Part shown: in pieces, positions 33,554 through 43,467 of the stretch
Layout of the letters: each line of letters starts with the position of its first letter
Position numbering within the stretch: position 1 is the stretch's first letter
From: Turnera subulata
Lineage: Eukaryota > Streptophyta > Magnoliopsida > Malpighiales > Passifloraceae
Assembly: GCA_028386065.3 (NCBI GenBank)
Contig: MK922467.1
Coordinates: forward strand, 36,392 to 100,391
Reading direction: 5' to 3'
DNA: 64,000 nt
The notes under the pieces: generated by a model
Seen by the model: the letters and a program-made list of their open reading frames with translations, nothing else
Told to the model about the DNA's origin: nothing
The model's database searches: none
Program-made: the position numbers and the translations under genes

Positions 33554-34382
33554 ATAGAACTGGCGTGCGCGGAACTCCTCCCTCACATGACAAACGAACA
33601 AAAGCTTGTCAAAGATCTAGAGAAGCATGTAGCTCCATAGAGTACTTCTTCTCCTGTTGTAAAACTATTATAAATAAATAAAATAAGTTTTCTTTTTAAA
33701 TCAAAATTCTTATATTACTAAATCTTATGTTTAACAGAAAATCAAAACATCTCAAGGCAAACAAAACTTAACAATAAGAATATAAAATTAAACATAAAGA
33801 AATTAAAAACAAAATTCGTTTAACAAAACTAAAACATAAATAAGTTAAAACAAAACATGTTTCATGTTCGGCGCTCTAGATCGATCGTAAACATACTCGA
33901 TCCCGAGAAACGTAACACGCACGACTAACGGTGGCGTCGGTTACCTCATGAAAAAGACGACCGTTAACTCGCACGGTGACGATCACGAGAGCGTCCTGTA
34001 TCCCTCGAAAGAAACGATATCCACTTGTCCACAAATTCCGCATAAGCCAAAAACATCTGTCAAGTCTCGTATCTCTCCACGATGTCCGAACAGCTGGAAG
34101 CTTGTCGCACATGCGCTCTACTAGAGGTACGGTCCCATCGGCCTAGCCACAACGGTCACGAATGCTTGTGATAAAAGATGCAAGAAAATATAGTAAAACC
34201 ATGAAAAGAAACGCCAAGGTAGCCAGGGCATTAGAAAATCGTGATATGGGAAGGGATGGAAAACACTGGGATTGTAGCCCGAAAAACGTATAAAGTAACG
34301 AAGCAATAAATGAAGCAATGGCAAAATTTTAAAAAAGCAAAATCTTGAAAATCGAAAACGGTAATCACGCTCCCCATAAGAG

Positions 34383-34390
34383 TATAAAAG
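34383..34390 (+). promoter_or_regulatory. TATA box for the second antisense ORF of LTR-A
   Basis: TATAAAAG about 110 bp before the ATG at 34500. The expected leader is A-rich and ATG-free in its last 90 bases, as in plant 5' leaders. Confidence 0.5.
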
Positions 34391-34499
34391 ACAGAGCGGT
34401 GAGGTGTAAATCATCAAAAGCATTTTAAAGCAAACAAACTCTCAGGCAAACAAAACCACAATTCTTAGAAAAACAAAACACCAACGTATCCAAAACACG

Positions 34500-35012
34500 A
34501 TGCCTGCTCCATCATCCGTCTTCTTCGTCGAAGGTGCCAATCTAGGCAGAAGAAACCGGCTGGCCTACAGCATGATCAACGAGCGTCCGGAGGAACTACC
34601 AAACGAGCTCGGTAGAATGCCCCTTCTGATCTTTGTCGGCAAACTCTACTCGTCGAGGTTCTTCGTCACTCCCATGGAAGAGACGTTCTTCCTAGAGGAC
34701 CATGGCACCCTGAGGACCTCCTTCTACGGATCGGCAAACTCCGTGATGTTCTTCATCTCTGAAAGACTTCAGCAGTTCAACCTTGAGTCCACTTGCCAAT
34801 CGTTGGAGCAAGGTGCCTACTACCAACTCTCGATGACAGCCCAAAGCATGCCCAGAATGACTCGGCTACCTCCAACTTGGCCAAAGGCCCGACTACTGGT
34901 GTGGAACTGTAGAGGAGTCGCTAGGCGTTCCCAGGAGTTCTCGTGTACCCTGAGGGACCTGAAGAACCAATACAAGCCCAACATGGTTCTTCTCATGGAG
35001 ACCCAGTGGTAG
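34500..35012 (+). CDS. Antisense ORF 2 in LTR-A: unknown domain joined to half an endonuclease (EEP) fold
   Basis: 170 codons to a TAG at 35010. Residues 1-125 match no family I recognise (GRMPLLIFVGKLYSSRFFV, then a Glu/Leu-rich middle). Residues 129-170 match the N terminus of the endonuclease/exonuclease/phosphatase domain of plant LINEs: LLVWNCRG (132-139, with the catalytic-site Asn) and LMET (165-168, with the metal-binding Glu). Beyond the stop, 56 more codons in the same frame keep the similarity (GDIWFSWSD) to a TGA at 35181, so the TAG may be a later mutation. The catalytic Asp and His of the C-terminal half are missing, so nuclease activity is unlikely. This looks like a gene fragment captured from a LINE and fused to another domain. 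It has its own TATA box and is antisense to the element. Confidence 0.55.
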   Translation: MPAPSSVFFVEGANLGRRNRLAYSMINERPEELPNELGRMPLLIFVGKLYSSRFFVTPMEETFFLEDHGTLRTSFYGSANSVMFFISERLQQFNLESTCQSLEQGAYYQLSMTAQSMPRMTRLPPTWPKARLLVWNCRGVARRSQEFSCTLRDLKNQYKPNMVLLMETQW

Positions 35013-35440
35013 CCTGAAGACGATCACGGTCTCATCCCACTCCGGTTCCCTGCAGCAAACCGGTTCGAGCTTCCTGGCCAGAACGACAGGGGCGACATCT
35101 GGTTCTCGTGGAGCGACAGGACGACGGTCAACATCAACAATGACCCCAACAGCTTCAGGGTCAACGCCGTTCCAAGGCGATGAATGTATTTTTATTTTTT
35201 TATAAAATATCAATGTAATATTTATGCTTGTAATGATAATATTAGTATTTTTAATAATATTTATGTTTCGGCTTATTTATGGCATCATTACCTCTTATGT
35301 GTATGTTCTGCGACAGTTGGCGTCCCATGACTGAATCCATAATGCACTAACTAAATGTTATAAAATAATAAACAAATGGAGCGAACTATGCAAACAAGAA
35401 CAACAAACACACAAGGACTGCCCAACAAGACCTAACGCCC

Positions 35441-35452
35441 GCTCCGCTACCA
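35441..35452 (-). other. Primer-binding site of LTR-A
   Basis: TGGTAGCGGAGC on the minus strand, three bases inside from the TTTCA end of the right LTR. It fixes the orientation of the element as minus. Confidence 0.75.
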
Positions 35453-35455
35453 AAA

Positions 35456-37192
35456 TGAAACGCCCCGATCCGTATTTACCATACACAGTAAACACGTGCC
35501 GAAACTGTGACGACCCAACCATACCAAGCCCAGCATACAGTGTATACAACAGAAATCCGGGCTCAACAGCCCAAAATAAAAACAACAATAATAACTCAAC
35601 CGGCCCAATGGCCCAATAATATCAATAAAATGCACAGCGGAAGACTTAATAACTCACAAGACACTGTATGCGACATAGAAGCAAACTATGGATCCAAGTT
35701 CTGCCCAAGGGATAACGTCGCAACCTGTCTGGAATACACCAAACCTGTACCACAAATAACCCATCCTACGGGATGAAAGCCCGCAGGTGAGGGGTGAGTC
35801 CGAAGTGCTCACAACCATGGATAGACGATCAATATGCAACCCTAAAAATTACTCAAGGTCAAAACACAGGCATCACAGCCAAACACACCAAAACAAAGAC
35901 TCGACCCAAAACTGGTCCAAGACCAAAAAGACTAAAACAGAAATCCAATTTTCCAATTTTACCTTTTCGGGCCCCGTCACGGATAAGCTAGAGGTCAAAC
36001 CTGGTTATCAACATATTCCGGGTGCCAGACCAAATCCAAGAGAACCCATAGATCGACATCCCAAAAATACGAACCCAGGGATAGACATCCCAAAAATAAT
36101 CACGGGATAGACATCCCAAGTATAGACATGCTTATCACAAGTAACCCAGGTCACGGCCACCACAAAATAGTCTTAAACCATCGAGTCGTACCACTACTTA
36201 CCACGTGACAATTATATTATCGTCATTAAAATCAAATCACAGGGATCAACATCTCTAACCAAAATACCGGGATAGACACCCCAAACCAAACCCAAGGATC
36301 GACATCCTTATCACAATTTATTATTAATTCCATTATACCTTAAACCAAAAAGACGCAAGGATAAACATCCAAAAACCAACATGGGATAAACATCCCGACA
36401 ACAATCAAGACAATGAGATAAGCATCCCGAATCATACCACAGCAACGCAACACTCAACAGTGCAACAACCATCAAATACAACAACCGAGTAATATAGGCA
36501 CATATAGAAGAAAATCCATCCTCACCTTGGCCGATTACTCAACTCCGGAAACATTGACCGGTCCGACGCCGGCTCCTCGGGAAACTGCCCTATATCCAAA
36601 CCTATACAACAAAACAAAATATACTCATAAATGCACATAATCGGTATACTATGATGCCAATACTGCGAAATATACCCATCCCGATTTATAGCCTTTATTA
36701 TCTTTTTTCACCATAATTATCCCTTTTTCCGAAAATATATCGTATGCGTATAAGGTTACAAAAATATATTTCCAAAACTATTATATGAAAACATTTTCAT
36801 AAAATAATATACTTTTTTCCAAAATAATAATTACCTTAATTTTTCTAGAAAAAATAATAACCTATTTACAATTTCCAGAAAATATATATAGTATTTATCT
36901 TTTTTTAAAATATATATAATAATATTTTCCAACATAAAATATAATTACCTTTAATTTTCAAAGTAAATATATATACATTCCTCAACCATAATTTTCCAGG
37001 GAAAATAATATTTCCAGAAATTATTTCATGGTATATATTTTTTCTCCAATTAATAATAGTTTTCCAAAACATAACTTAATTATTTATCAAAGTATATATA
37101 TTTATATTTTCCTGAAAAATACCAAAATTAAATTGATCATAATTTTCTCAAAGTAAATATATAATTTTTTTCCAAAATTATATACCAAATTA

Positions 37193-37235
<43 letters not shown>

Positions 37236-38355
37236 TTTTAAAAAAATTAAACGGACTGGGCCATAAATAGTGTCGGCCCAGACCAAGGCAGCAGGCCTGC
37301 CAAGGTTCGGCCCAGCACCAGCTCACAGCCCAACCCAGAAACACGACCCAAACCTAGGAACACGACCCGACCAGATGAAACGGGTCGGACGCGGCGCGGG
37401 TCTGCTCACCTTGGATGAGCTCGGCGGCAGCGTGAACGAGGCGGGGGAAGGACGAGCGAGCACACCCACGGCACCGGCGGACGAGGGCGACTCCAAGGGC
37501 AGTGGAACGGCGGCGCTGCGTCGTCGGCGTGAGGCGGCAGGCGCGGAGAAGAAACGGATCCGCGGGTCTGCTCCTCGGGTCGACGGCGCGTTGCGGCGCT
37601 TCGGTGGACGAAAGAGCTCGGGGAAGGCGGAGACAGGTCGGCGACGGCTCTGGCGTCCTGCTGGTGGTGGCGGTGCGACGAGAGGTGGCTTCGATCTCTC
37701 CCTGGTGAACAGTGACGAGGGGAGGCTCCGGGTGGGCACTGTTCACTCTATTTTTTTCTTTTTTGAATTTTCTTTTTTTTTTCCTATATTCCGATTTTCT
37801 TTCTTCTTTCTTTTTTTCTTTTTTTTCTTTTCTTTACTCCCTCTTTGTTTCTTTTTTTCTGATTTTTCTTCTTTTTTTCTTTTTCTTCTTTTCTCTTTTT
37901 TTTCCTCTTCTTTTTTTTCTCTCTTTTTCTTTTTTTCCTCTCTTTTTCTTTTTCCTCTCCTTTTCTTTTTCTTCTCCTCTTCCTCTCTTCTCCCGGTTCC
38001 TTTCTTCTTTTATAAACGGAAAATTACTGTGTATCATGTGATTCCTCTATAATGCAGCCTCAATAATGCAGCCTGTCTGCATTATAGAGCGAGTCCAGTC
38101 CGGACCAGAAAATAACTGATACCCCCTTAGTTATTTTCCGATGTGATTTTTCTCAGAATTCCGGGACCCGAAAAAATACCAACATAGGCCCGAAAAATCC
38201 GCGGAAAAATCACGAGCGCGGGAAAACTCTCGGTTTCGAAAAACGACGCCCGATTTACCTTGAACTAATTACCCAAGATTAATTAATCGGTAAATCACGG
38301 TAAAAAGACTTTTACAGTCCCGGTAAAAATCCAAAATTTTACCCGGGCTGTTACA
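35456..38355 (-). repeat. 5' LTR of LTR-A (2,900 bp, intact)
   Basis: Same sequence as the split left LTR. Contains, in plus coordinates, the hairpin array (36048-36428), an AT microsatellite (37197-37231), a GC-rich block (37380-37700) and the polypyrimidine tract (37747-38005). The long ORF across 37270-38052 is an artefact of the GC-rich and pyrimidine blocks. Confidence 0.9.
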
Positions 38356-38360
38356 CTAGT
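38356..38360. repeat. Target-site duplication of LTR-A, right
   Basis: CTAGT, identical to 24226-24230. LINE-B sequence resumes immediately after it. Confidence 0.95.
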
Positions 38361-40016
38361 AGAGCGAATCCCAAGTCCACCCGACTCCTTAGGCTGGGTA
38401 ATTGTCTCCCAATTAACTAGATGAATCTTCCGATTCTCAGCCAAACTCCCCAGATGAACTGACGACACTGGGGATCCAAAGCTTGACATATATCCTTCGG
38501 TAACCTGGTCGTTTGCATGGTAAAAGCGGGCAAGGGGGTGAGCACCGATTTAACCAATGTGATACGACCAGCTAAGGATAAAGATCTTGCTTTCCAACCA
38601 CTTAACCGGTGGGAGGCCTTAGTCAAAACTTTCTGATACGTAAAACGTGTAAGTCAGTGATGTAATAAGGAAACTCCTAAATACTTTCCCAAATTCATTG
38701 TCAAAGGTATGCCACACACACTACTAATCTGAGCACCCAACTCCTCTGGAACATTCTTGGAACAAAAGAACTTTGACTTTGGGGAGCTCACCTTCTGGCT
38801 AGACACAGCACAAAACAGATCCAGACACTCCATCATACATTCAGCCTGCTAAACTGAAGCTTCACCAAATAATAAAAGGTCATCAGCAAAGAAAAGATGG
38901 GACAAAAGGGGGCTATTCTTCCCTAGCATGATAGGCTACCAGTGACTCTTACTAATTCGAGAAGAAATAGTATGTCCTAATCTCTCCATACACAACACAA
39001 AAATATAAGGTGATAAAGGGTCCCCCTGACGAATACCCCGGGATGGACAGAAAACATCCGTAGGGCTCCCATTCCAGAGGATCCTCATCCGAGCTGTGGA
39101 GATACACTCCATTATCACCTATACAATAAGAGTTGGCACCTGCGCCAGCAATAAAGTCTCCTCAACAAAACTCCAACGCAGTCTATCATAAGTTTTCTCA
39201 AGATCATTCTTTAAAGCCATCAAACCAAGGCCACCAGACCTTGTCTTCATCATATGAGTGACCTCCTGAGCAATGATAATGTTATCAATAAATGTCGACC
39301 AGGAACAAAACTACATTACTCTGGACCTACCAAAGGGTCCATCACCCGTTTAAAACGGGAGGCCAAAAGCTTCGTAATAATCTTATAGGCCACATTACAA
39401 AGACTAATAGGTCTAAACTGCAATATGTGAGACGGGTGATCAACCTTGGGAATAAGCACAATGAGCATGTCATTCACCCTACGATCCAAACGATGCCCAG
39501 TAAGAGCATCCAGCACAAAATGATACATGTCACTCGCCACCAAGCTCCATTGACTCTGGTAAAACAAAGCATGTAGACCATCTGGACCTAGGGCCTTCAA
39601 CGCACCCATATCAAACACAGCTCGCCGAACCTCCTTGAGTGTAACCTCAACATTCAAACTAGCACTTATTGTACAGTTGCCCTCCTCAAAAATTAACATT
39701 CAGGAAACCACCCGGCAACACTGTCAGACCCTGGCTGCCCTCCTCCACATACAATTGTGCAAAAAACTGCACCGCCATTCGTTGAAGACAAGCTGAATCA
39801 TACACCCAATCCCCTGCTTCATTCCTTAGTGTCTCAATCCGATTCTTCTTCCTTCTCACCTTAGTCGTCAAATGAAAAAAGTGAGTATTACGGTCACCCA
39901 GTTGCAACCATTTACATTGGGATTTCTGCGTCCAGATCAGTTCTTCACGAACCAAGACCTGCTCATATTCAAACCTAAGCTTAGCTTCCGGCCGTCGCAA
40001 GAAACAGTTAGGCCGA
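38361..40016 (-). pseudogene. LINE-B, 5' part (RT domain)
   Basis: The left-over 5' half of LINE-B, read from 40016 downward: the linker after the endonuclease (QKSQCKWLQLGDRNTHFFH), RT fingers (GPDGLHALFYQ, FRPISLCNVAYK), the palm motif RGIRQGDPLSPY near 39040, the active site FFADD near 38895, and the thumb (KYLGVSLLH, WKARSLSLAGRITL), ending at GLGIRSTSV where LTR-A is inserted. Several stops and frameshifts break it. The element is 5'-truncated: the endonuclease is absent and the sequence abuts the 10-bp TSD at 40017. Total LINE-B length without the insertion is about 3.3 kb. Confidence 0.88.
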
Positions 40017-40026
40017 AGGCAATCCT
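40017..40026. repeat. LINE-B target-site duplication, right
   Basis: AGGCAATCCT, identical to 22597-22606. It is the first part of the exon-like block that continues to ATATGCATTGCACC before SPH3. Confidence 0.88.
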
Positions 40027-40347
40027 ATTAATGGTAGAAGATATGCATTGCACCAAGCAACACTAGGAGGCAAATACTGTACTTCTTTTCGTTTGGTAAG
40101 GTATTGGTACTCTCTACCCAAGAATCATCATAATTGGTAACCAAATCTCAAACTTCTAAGTATTCTTTTTTGGAAAATTTAATTACCGATATCCTTCCTC
40201 TTATCCTTCTCCCTTCTACTTTTATAATGTTCTACATACATTCATCTATCCATTTTTTAATCTTATCTAGTCTATATACTACTTTTTGAGAAGCTATATA
40301 TATGGACGATCCTCACCCTAATTAGTATAGTAACACAAAAATTCATC

Positions 40348-40782
40348 ATGTCACCCTTAGCTACCATTTGTCTCTTTTCCATCCTTTCAATCATCCCATT
40401 TCTCGCCTCTGCCAATACCTCCATAAATTTTGAAATCTTACGCAACAAATACGAAGTTCATGTGATCAATGGCTTCAGCAGCAATGCCCAGCCATTGTTA
40501 CTCCGTTGTTGGTCAAAGAACGACAATCTTGGGAACCACACCCTCTATATCGGCGGAGACTTCAACTTCCGGTTCGGCCTCCGGGTTATACCTCCCTCTA
40601 GCCATTTCTACTGTGATTTCAATCACGGTGCAAATTATCTTAAAGAAGTTAGTGTGTTTGATGAGGATGAGGTATTGGGTTTGTGCAGCCGCACGAAAAC
40701 TTGTTATTGGCGTAGCCAAGACGACGGGCTCTATTTCAGCAATGACAACTCCTCTTGGAAAAAATTGTATATGTGGAATTAG
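40348..40782 (+). CDS. S-protein homologue SPH3
   Basis: 144 aa. The signal peptide (1-22) is shorter than in SPH1 and SPH2 because the STWQM segment is missing. S1-family motifs are complete: VHVINGF, CWSKNDNLG, FYCDF, SVFDED and CYWRSQDDG, with cysteines at 54, 89, 113 and 119 at the same spacing. NHT (63-65) keeps the glycosylation sequon. The C terminus (SWKKLYMWN) is shared with SPH4 and differs from SPH1/SPH2, so the family falls into two pairs. The frame is intact with no intron. Its far upstream region is separated from the gene by the 17.4-kb LINE-B/LTR-A nest, which begins about 320 bp before the ATG, so its present promoter may be altered. Confidence 0.9.
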   Translation: MSPLATICLFSILSIIPFLASANTSINFEILRNKYEVHVINGFSSNAQPLLLRCWSKNDNLGNHTLYIGGDFNFRFGLRVIPPSSHFYCDFNHGANYLKEVSVFDEDEVLGLCSRTKTCYWRSQDDGLYFSNDNSSWKKLYMWN

Positions 40783-41128
40783 AGCTAAAGAGAGATGAGA
40801 TTGAAAACAATGATGTTCTTAACGATTCTATCACTTAAGCAATATCTTCTTGGAGGTTGGCAATTAAGTAACTCTGCCATGTTTGTAGAGAGGCAATTGT
40901 TGTGCCTATTGGCTATATCTAAGTTAGGTATTTATATATATGATGTTACTGTCGCTTCATCGTATGAAAAATAATAATAATAATATTGTGGCAGGGACTT
41001 CAAACCTTAGTTTTGTTATTTTTGCATTTTTTTCTCTTTAAATATATTTCATTCTCTAATTAATCCGTCAATTATATATCAAATTAGTCCTAAAATTGAA
41101 AAGCATCAATTAAACTATAAAGTTCTTT

Positions 41129-41416
41129 ACTGCTACTCACAGGTCATACGTTGCTATACTTATTGTGATCTTAAGCTTCCTTCTGCGGCCTACACTGTCT
41201 CAAGCATCATCCTCTATCTCAGGAGCTCAAAGTATTATGTGATTTCTGGTGTATTTACTTTGTTTCTTAGCTTTGTATACTGTCTCTTTACAAAAATTAT
41301 TCTTGGTATATGACCAGGTTTTGTATTCCTTAGCTTTGCTAAGTAATTGTACTTTGTTAGGTTTCTACCTAACCCAATTTTATCAATGAAATGTTAACTT
41401 TGATTCAAAAAAAAAA
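41129..41416 (+). mobile_element. 5'-truncated L1 fragment with TSD
   Basis: About 288 bp of LINE 3' UTR ending in a run of A. It is flanked by the 15-bp duplication ACTATAAAGTTCTTT (41114-41128 and 41417-41431). Severe 5' truncation, a poly(A) end and a 15-bp TSD are the classic signature of target-primed reverse transcription. No coding sequence remains. Confidence 0.88.
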
Positions 41417-41431
41417 ACTATAAAGTTCTTT

Positions 41432-42109
41432 TTTTATATGGTCTTGATGTAAAGGAAAGGGAAGATCTTATTCTACTTTTAAACAATTTTATTTAGTCTC
41501 TAACGCAAATTTTTTTTATAAATTAAATAACTAATTATTTTCCATTTTCAAAATTTTCAGTAAATGAAAAAAATTTATTCTATTTTTCTTTGTTAAGCTT
41601 GATTTTAATGGTAATCCATATTTTTTATTTTAAAAATACAAAAAGTTAATCCATTAAGAAATATATGATTAATTTTTTCGCTCCAAAAGTGTTTCATCAT
41701 AGATATTGTTTTAGAATAAGGGTTTAGAATTAATTTAATATATTATCTAAACGTTGAAGACTAATTTGATATGTCTTATTAAGGTTTAGGACTTCGCAAT
41801 GTACCTTTTCCACCTACGTATCTAAAGTCTATTTTTTTAAGAAAAGCTTTCTCAATGATGACGTACTATGCCATGTCATTATGCCGTATGTGCTGCATGC
41901 ATGCCACATCATCACATAATGGACATTTAGCTGTTGTTAACGGACATAATTAAGGCTCAATTGCGGAGTTTAAAATGTTCAAGACTCGACTGATTTTACG
42001 ACTTAAAAATGTCCTTATTACATTGGGAGAAGATAGTTTGCATTACGAAAATTATCGTTAATTTATAGACAAGTGATTATTTAAAGCACGTGCTTTTTGT
42101 AAGAAACAT
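41432..42109. other. AT-rich intergenic region
   Basis: No gene, RNA or repeat recognised until about 42020, where sequence similar to the SPH1 and SPH2 upstream regions begins (AGATAGTTTGCATTA, the GCACGTGC motif). Confidence 0.55.
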
Positions 42110-42118
42110 ATATGATAA

Positions 42119-43157
42119 GGGTAATGCTATTTGCCACTACATACATCACCCCTGAAATTTTCAGGGGTGATGTGGCTTCTTATGTGTTTAAATTTAAATT
42201 TTTAATTATATGATGATTAGATATATATTTAAGTTAAGTATTTATAAAAGATAAAAATAGAAAACCTCTTTAATTACTTTCTTCCATGCGGCTCTCAATC
42301 TCGTAAGAATAGATCATAAATTGAAAAGTATTGAAATTAACTTACCAATGGAGATTCAATATTACTCCGGCAGTAGCTCACTCCAACCGAAACCAAGATT
42401 CAATATTACTCCGGCAGCAGCTCACTCCAACCGAAATCAAATCTCCATTAGATCACAAGACAACACAGTGGATGCTTCATCTTACAAGAAGCTATCCAGC
42501 GGCAAATACAAGGCGTGGATGCTTCATCTTACAGAAAAACGACTTTTATTATCTCCATTTATTGTCCTTGTATTCTCCATTAGATCACATCTTTTCCTTT
42601 TTCCAGTCTAGAGTTTGCAAAAATTGAAGGGAGGAGATAGAGTTATAGCCTAAAAAATCTAATAGCTGGTGTTTCTTTCACAGGAAAAATCCACAGGCTT
42701 GCTCTCTTTCATTCAAGATCTAATTTCATTCACAGTAAAAATCCATAGGGAGACCATGGCATAATCGAAATTTGGTGTTTCCCAGGGCAATATTATTTTA
42801 TCTATCTCATACGGATACTAATCTACAATTATTTCATTTTAGGTTGGAATTTGTTTTGTATCAGTTTCAGATTTTCAATTTTGTACTTTTGTTTTTATAT
42901 GAAAGAGAAAAAGTCCCCGTTCAAAGAAGAAAAGAAAAAGAAAGAGAAAGAATCCACATTCAATTCCATCACCCAAGGAAGAAGAATGTTATTAGGAAAC
43001 GGAAAAGTTTCCTAATTTTTTTTATCTTTTATAAATACTTAACTTAAATATATATCTAATCATCATATAATTAAAAAAATAAATTTAAACACATAGGATG
43101 CCACATCACCCCTGAGAATTTCAGGGATGATGTATGTAGTGGCAAATAGCATTACCC
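42119..43157. mobile_element. Mutator-like non-autonomous element upstream of SPH4
   Basis: Terminal inverted repeats of roughly 135 bp (starting GGGTAATGCTATTTGCC; right end GGCAAATAGCATTACCC) and a perfect 9-bp TSD, ATATGATAA (42110-42118 and 43158-43166). The TIR carries a palindrome, CACCCCTGAAA facing TTTTCAGGGGTG. The interior has a 44-bp tandem duplication (42353 and 42397) and no transposase; ORFs of 91-98 codons here show no domain. TSD length and long TIRs fit the Mutator superfamily. It splits the conserved upstream region of SPH4. Confidence 0.9.
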
Positions 43158-43206
43158 ATATGATAAAGATAGAGATCTAGCTTGTGAGATCGAATTCCAT
43201 ATGTTG

Positions 43207-43214
43207 TATAAATA
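43207..43214 (+). promoter_or_regulatory. TATA-like box upstream of SPH4
   Basis: TATAAATA at the position equivalent to 12589-12596 before SPH1. Confidence 0.45.
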
Positions 43215-43467
43215 TAGCATATACACTCCATAAAATCATTAATTAAACTCAATCTTTACGTAGATTGCTTCTTGTTTTTCTTTTATGGCAGGAGGGAGTC
43301 CTAAAGTTAATATGTCAAATATATTACTTACTTAAAGTTTGCTTAAGTATCGCCACAAATTGGCAACAAAATCTCACTACAATCCTTTGTGGTCTGTTCT
43401 ACTTTTTGGGTAGCTATATATGGATGAACGTCACCCTAATTTGTATAGTATCCAAAAATTATTCACC

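Larger units (their letters stand above)
24231..38355 (-). mobile_element. LTR-A: 14.1-kb non-autonomous long-LTR retrotransposon (LARD-like), with nested insertions
   Basis: In element orientation (minus strand) the LTRs start TGTAACAGCC and end GGGGCGTTTCA. The right, 5', LTR is intact (35456-38355, 2,900 bp). The left, 3', LTR (24231-33076) is the same sequence split by two later insertions at 26195-30971 and 31259-32391. The PBS is TGGTAGCGGAGC at 35452-35441. The 2.38-kb internal region (33077-35455) encodes no gag, protease, integrase or RT, so the element needed proteins from another source. LTR length, ends and gene-poor interior fit large retrotransposon derivatives of Gypsy (probably Tat-related) type; that lineage is an inference. 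The internal region instead holds two antisense ORFs. Confidence 0.88.

Noticed and set aside
37270..38052. 260-codon ORF on the plus strand
   Set aside because: It crosses the GC-rich block and the polypyrimidine tract of an LTR; composition is Ala/Arg then Phe/Ser runs, and the matching ORF in the other LTR copy is not conserved.
42321..42627. Overlapping 96- and 98-codon ORFs
   Set aside because: They arise from the 44-bp tandem duplication inside a non-autonomous Mutator-like element and contain no domain.
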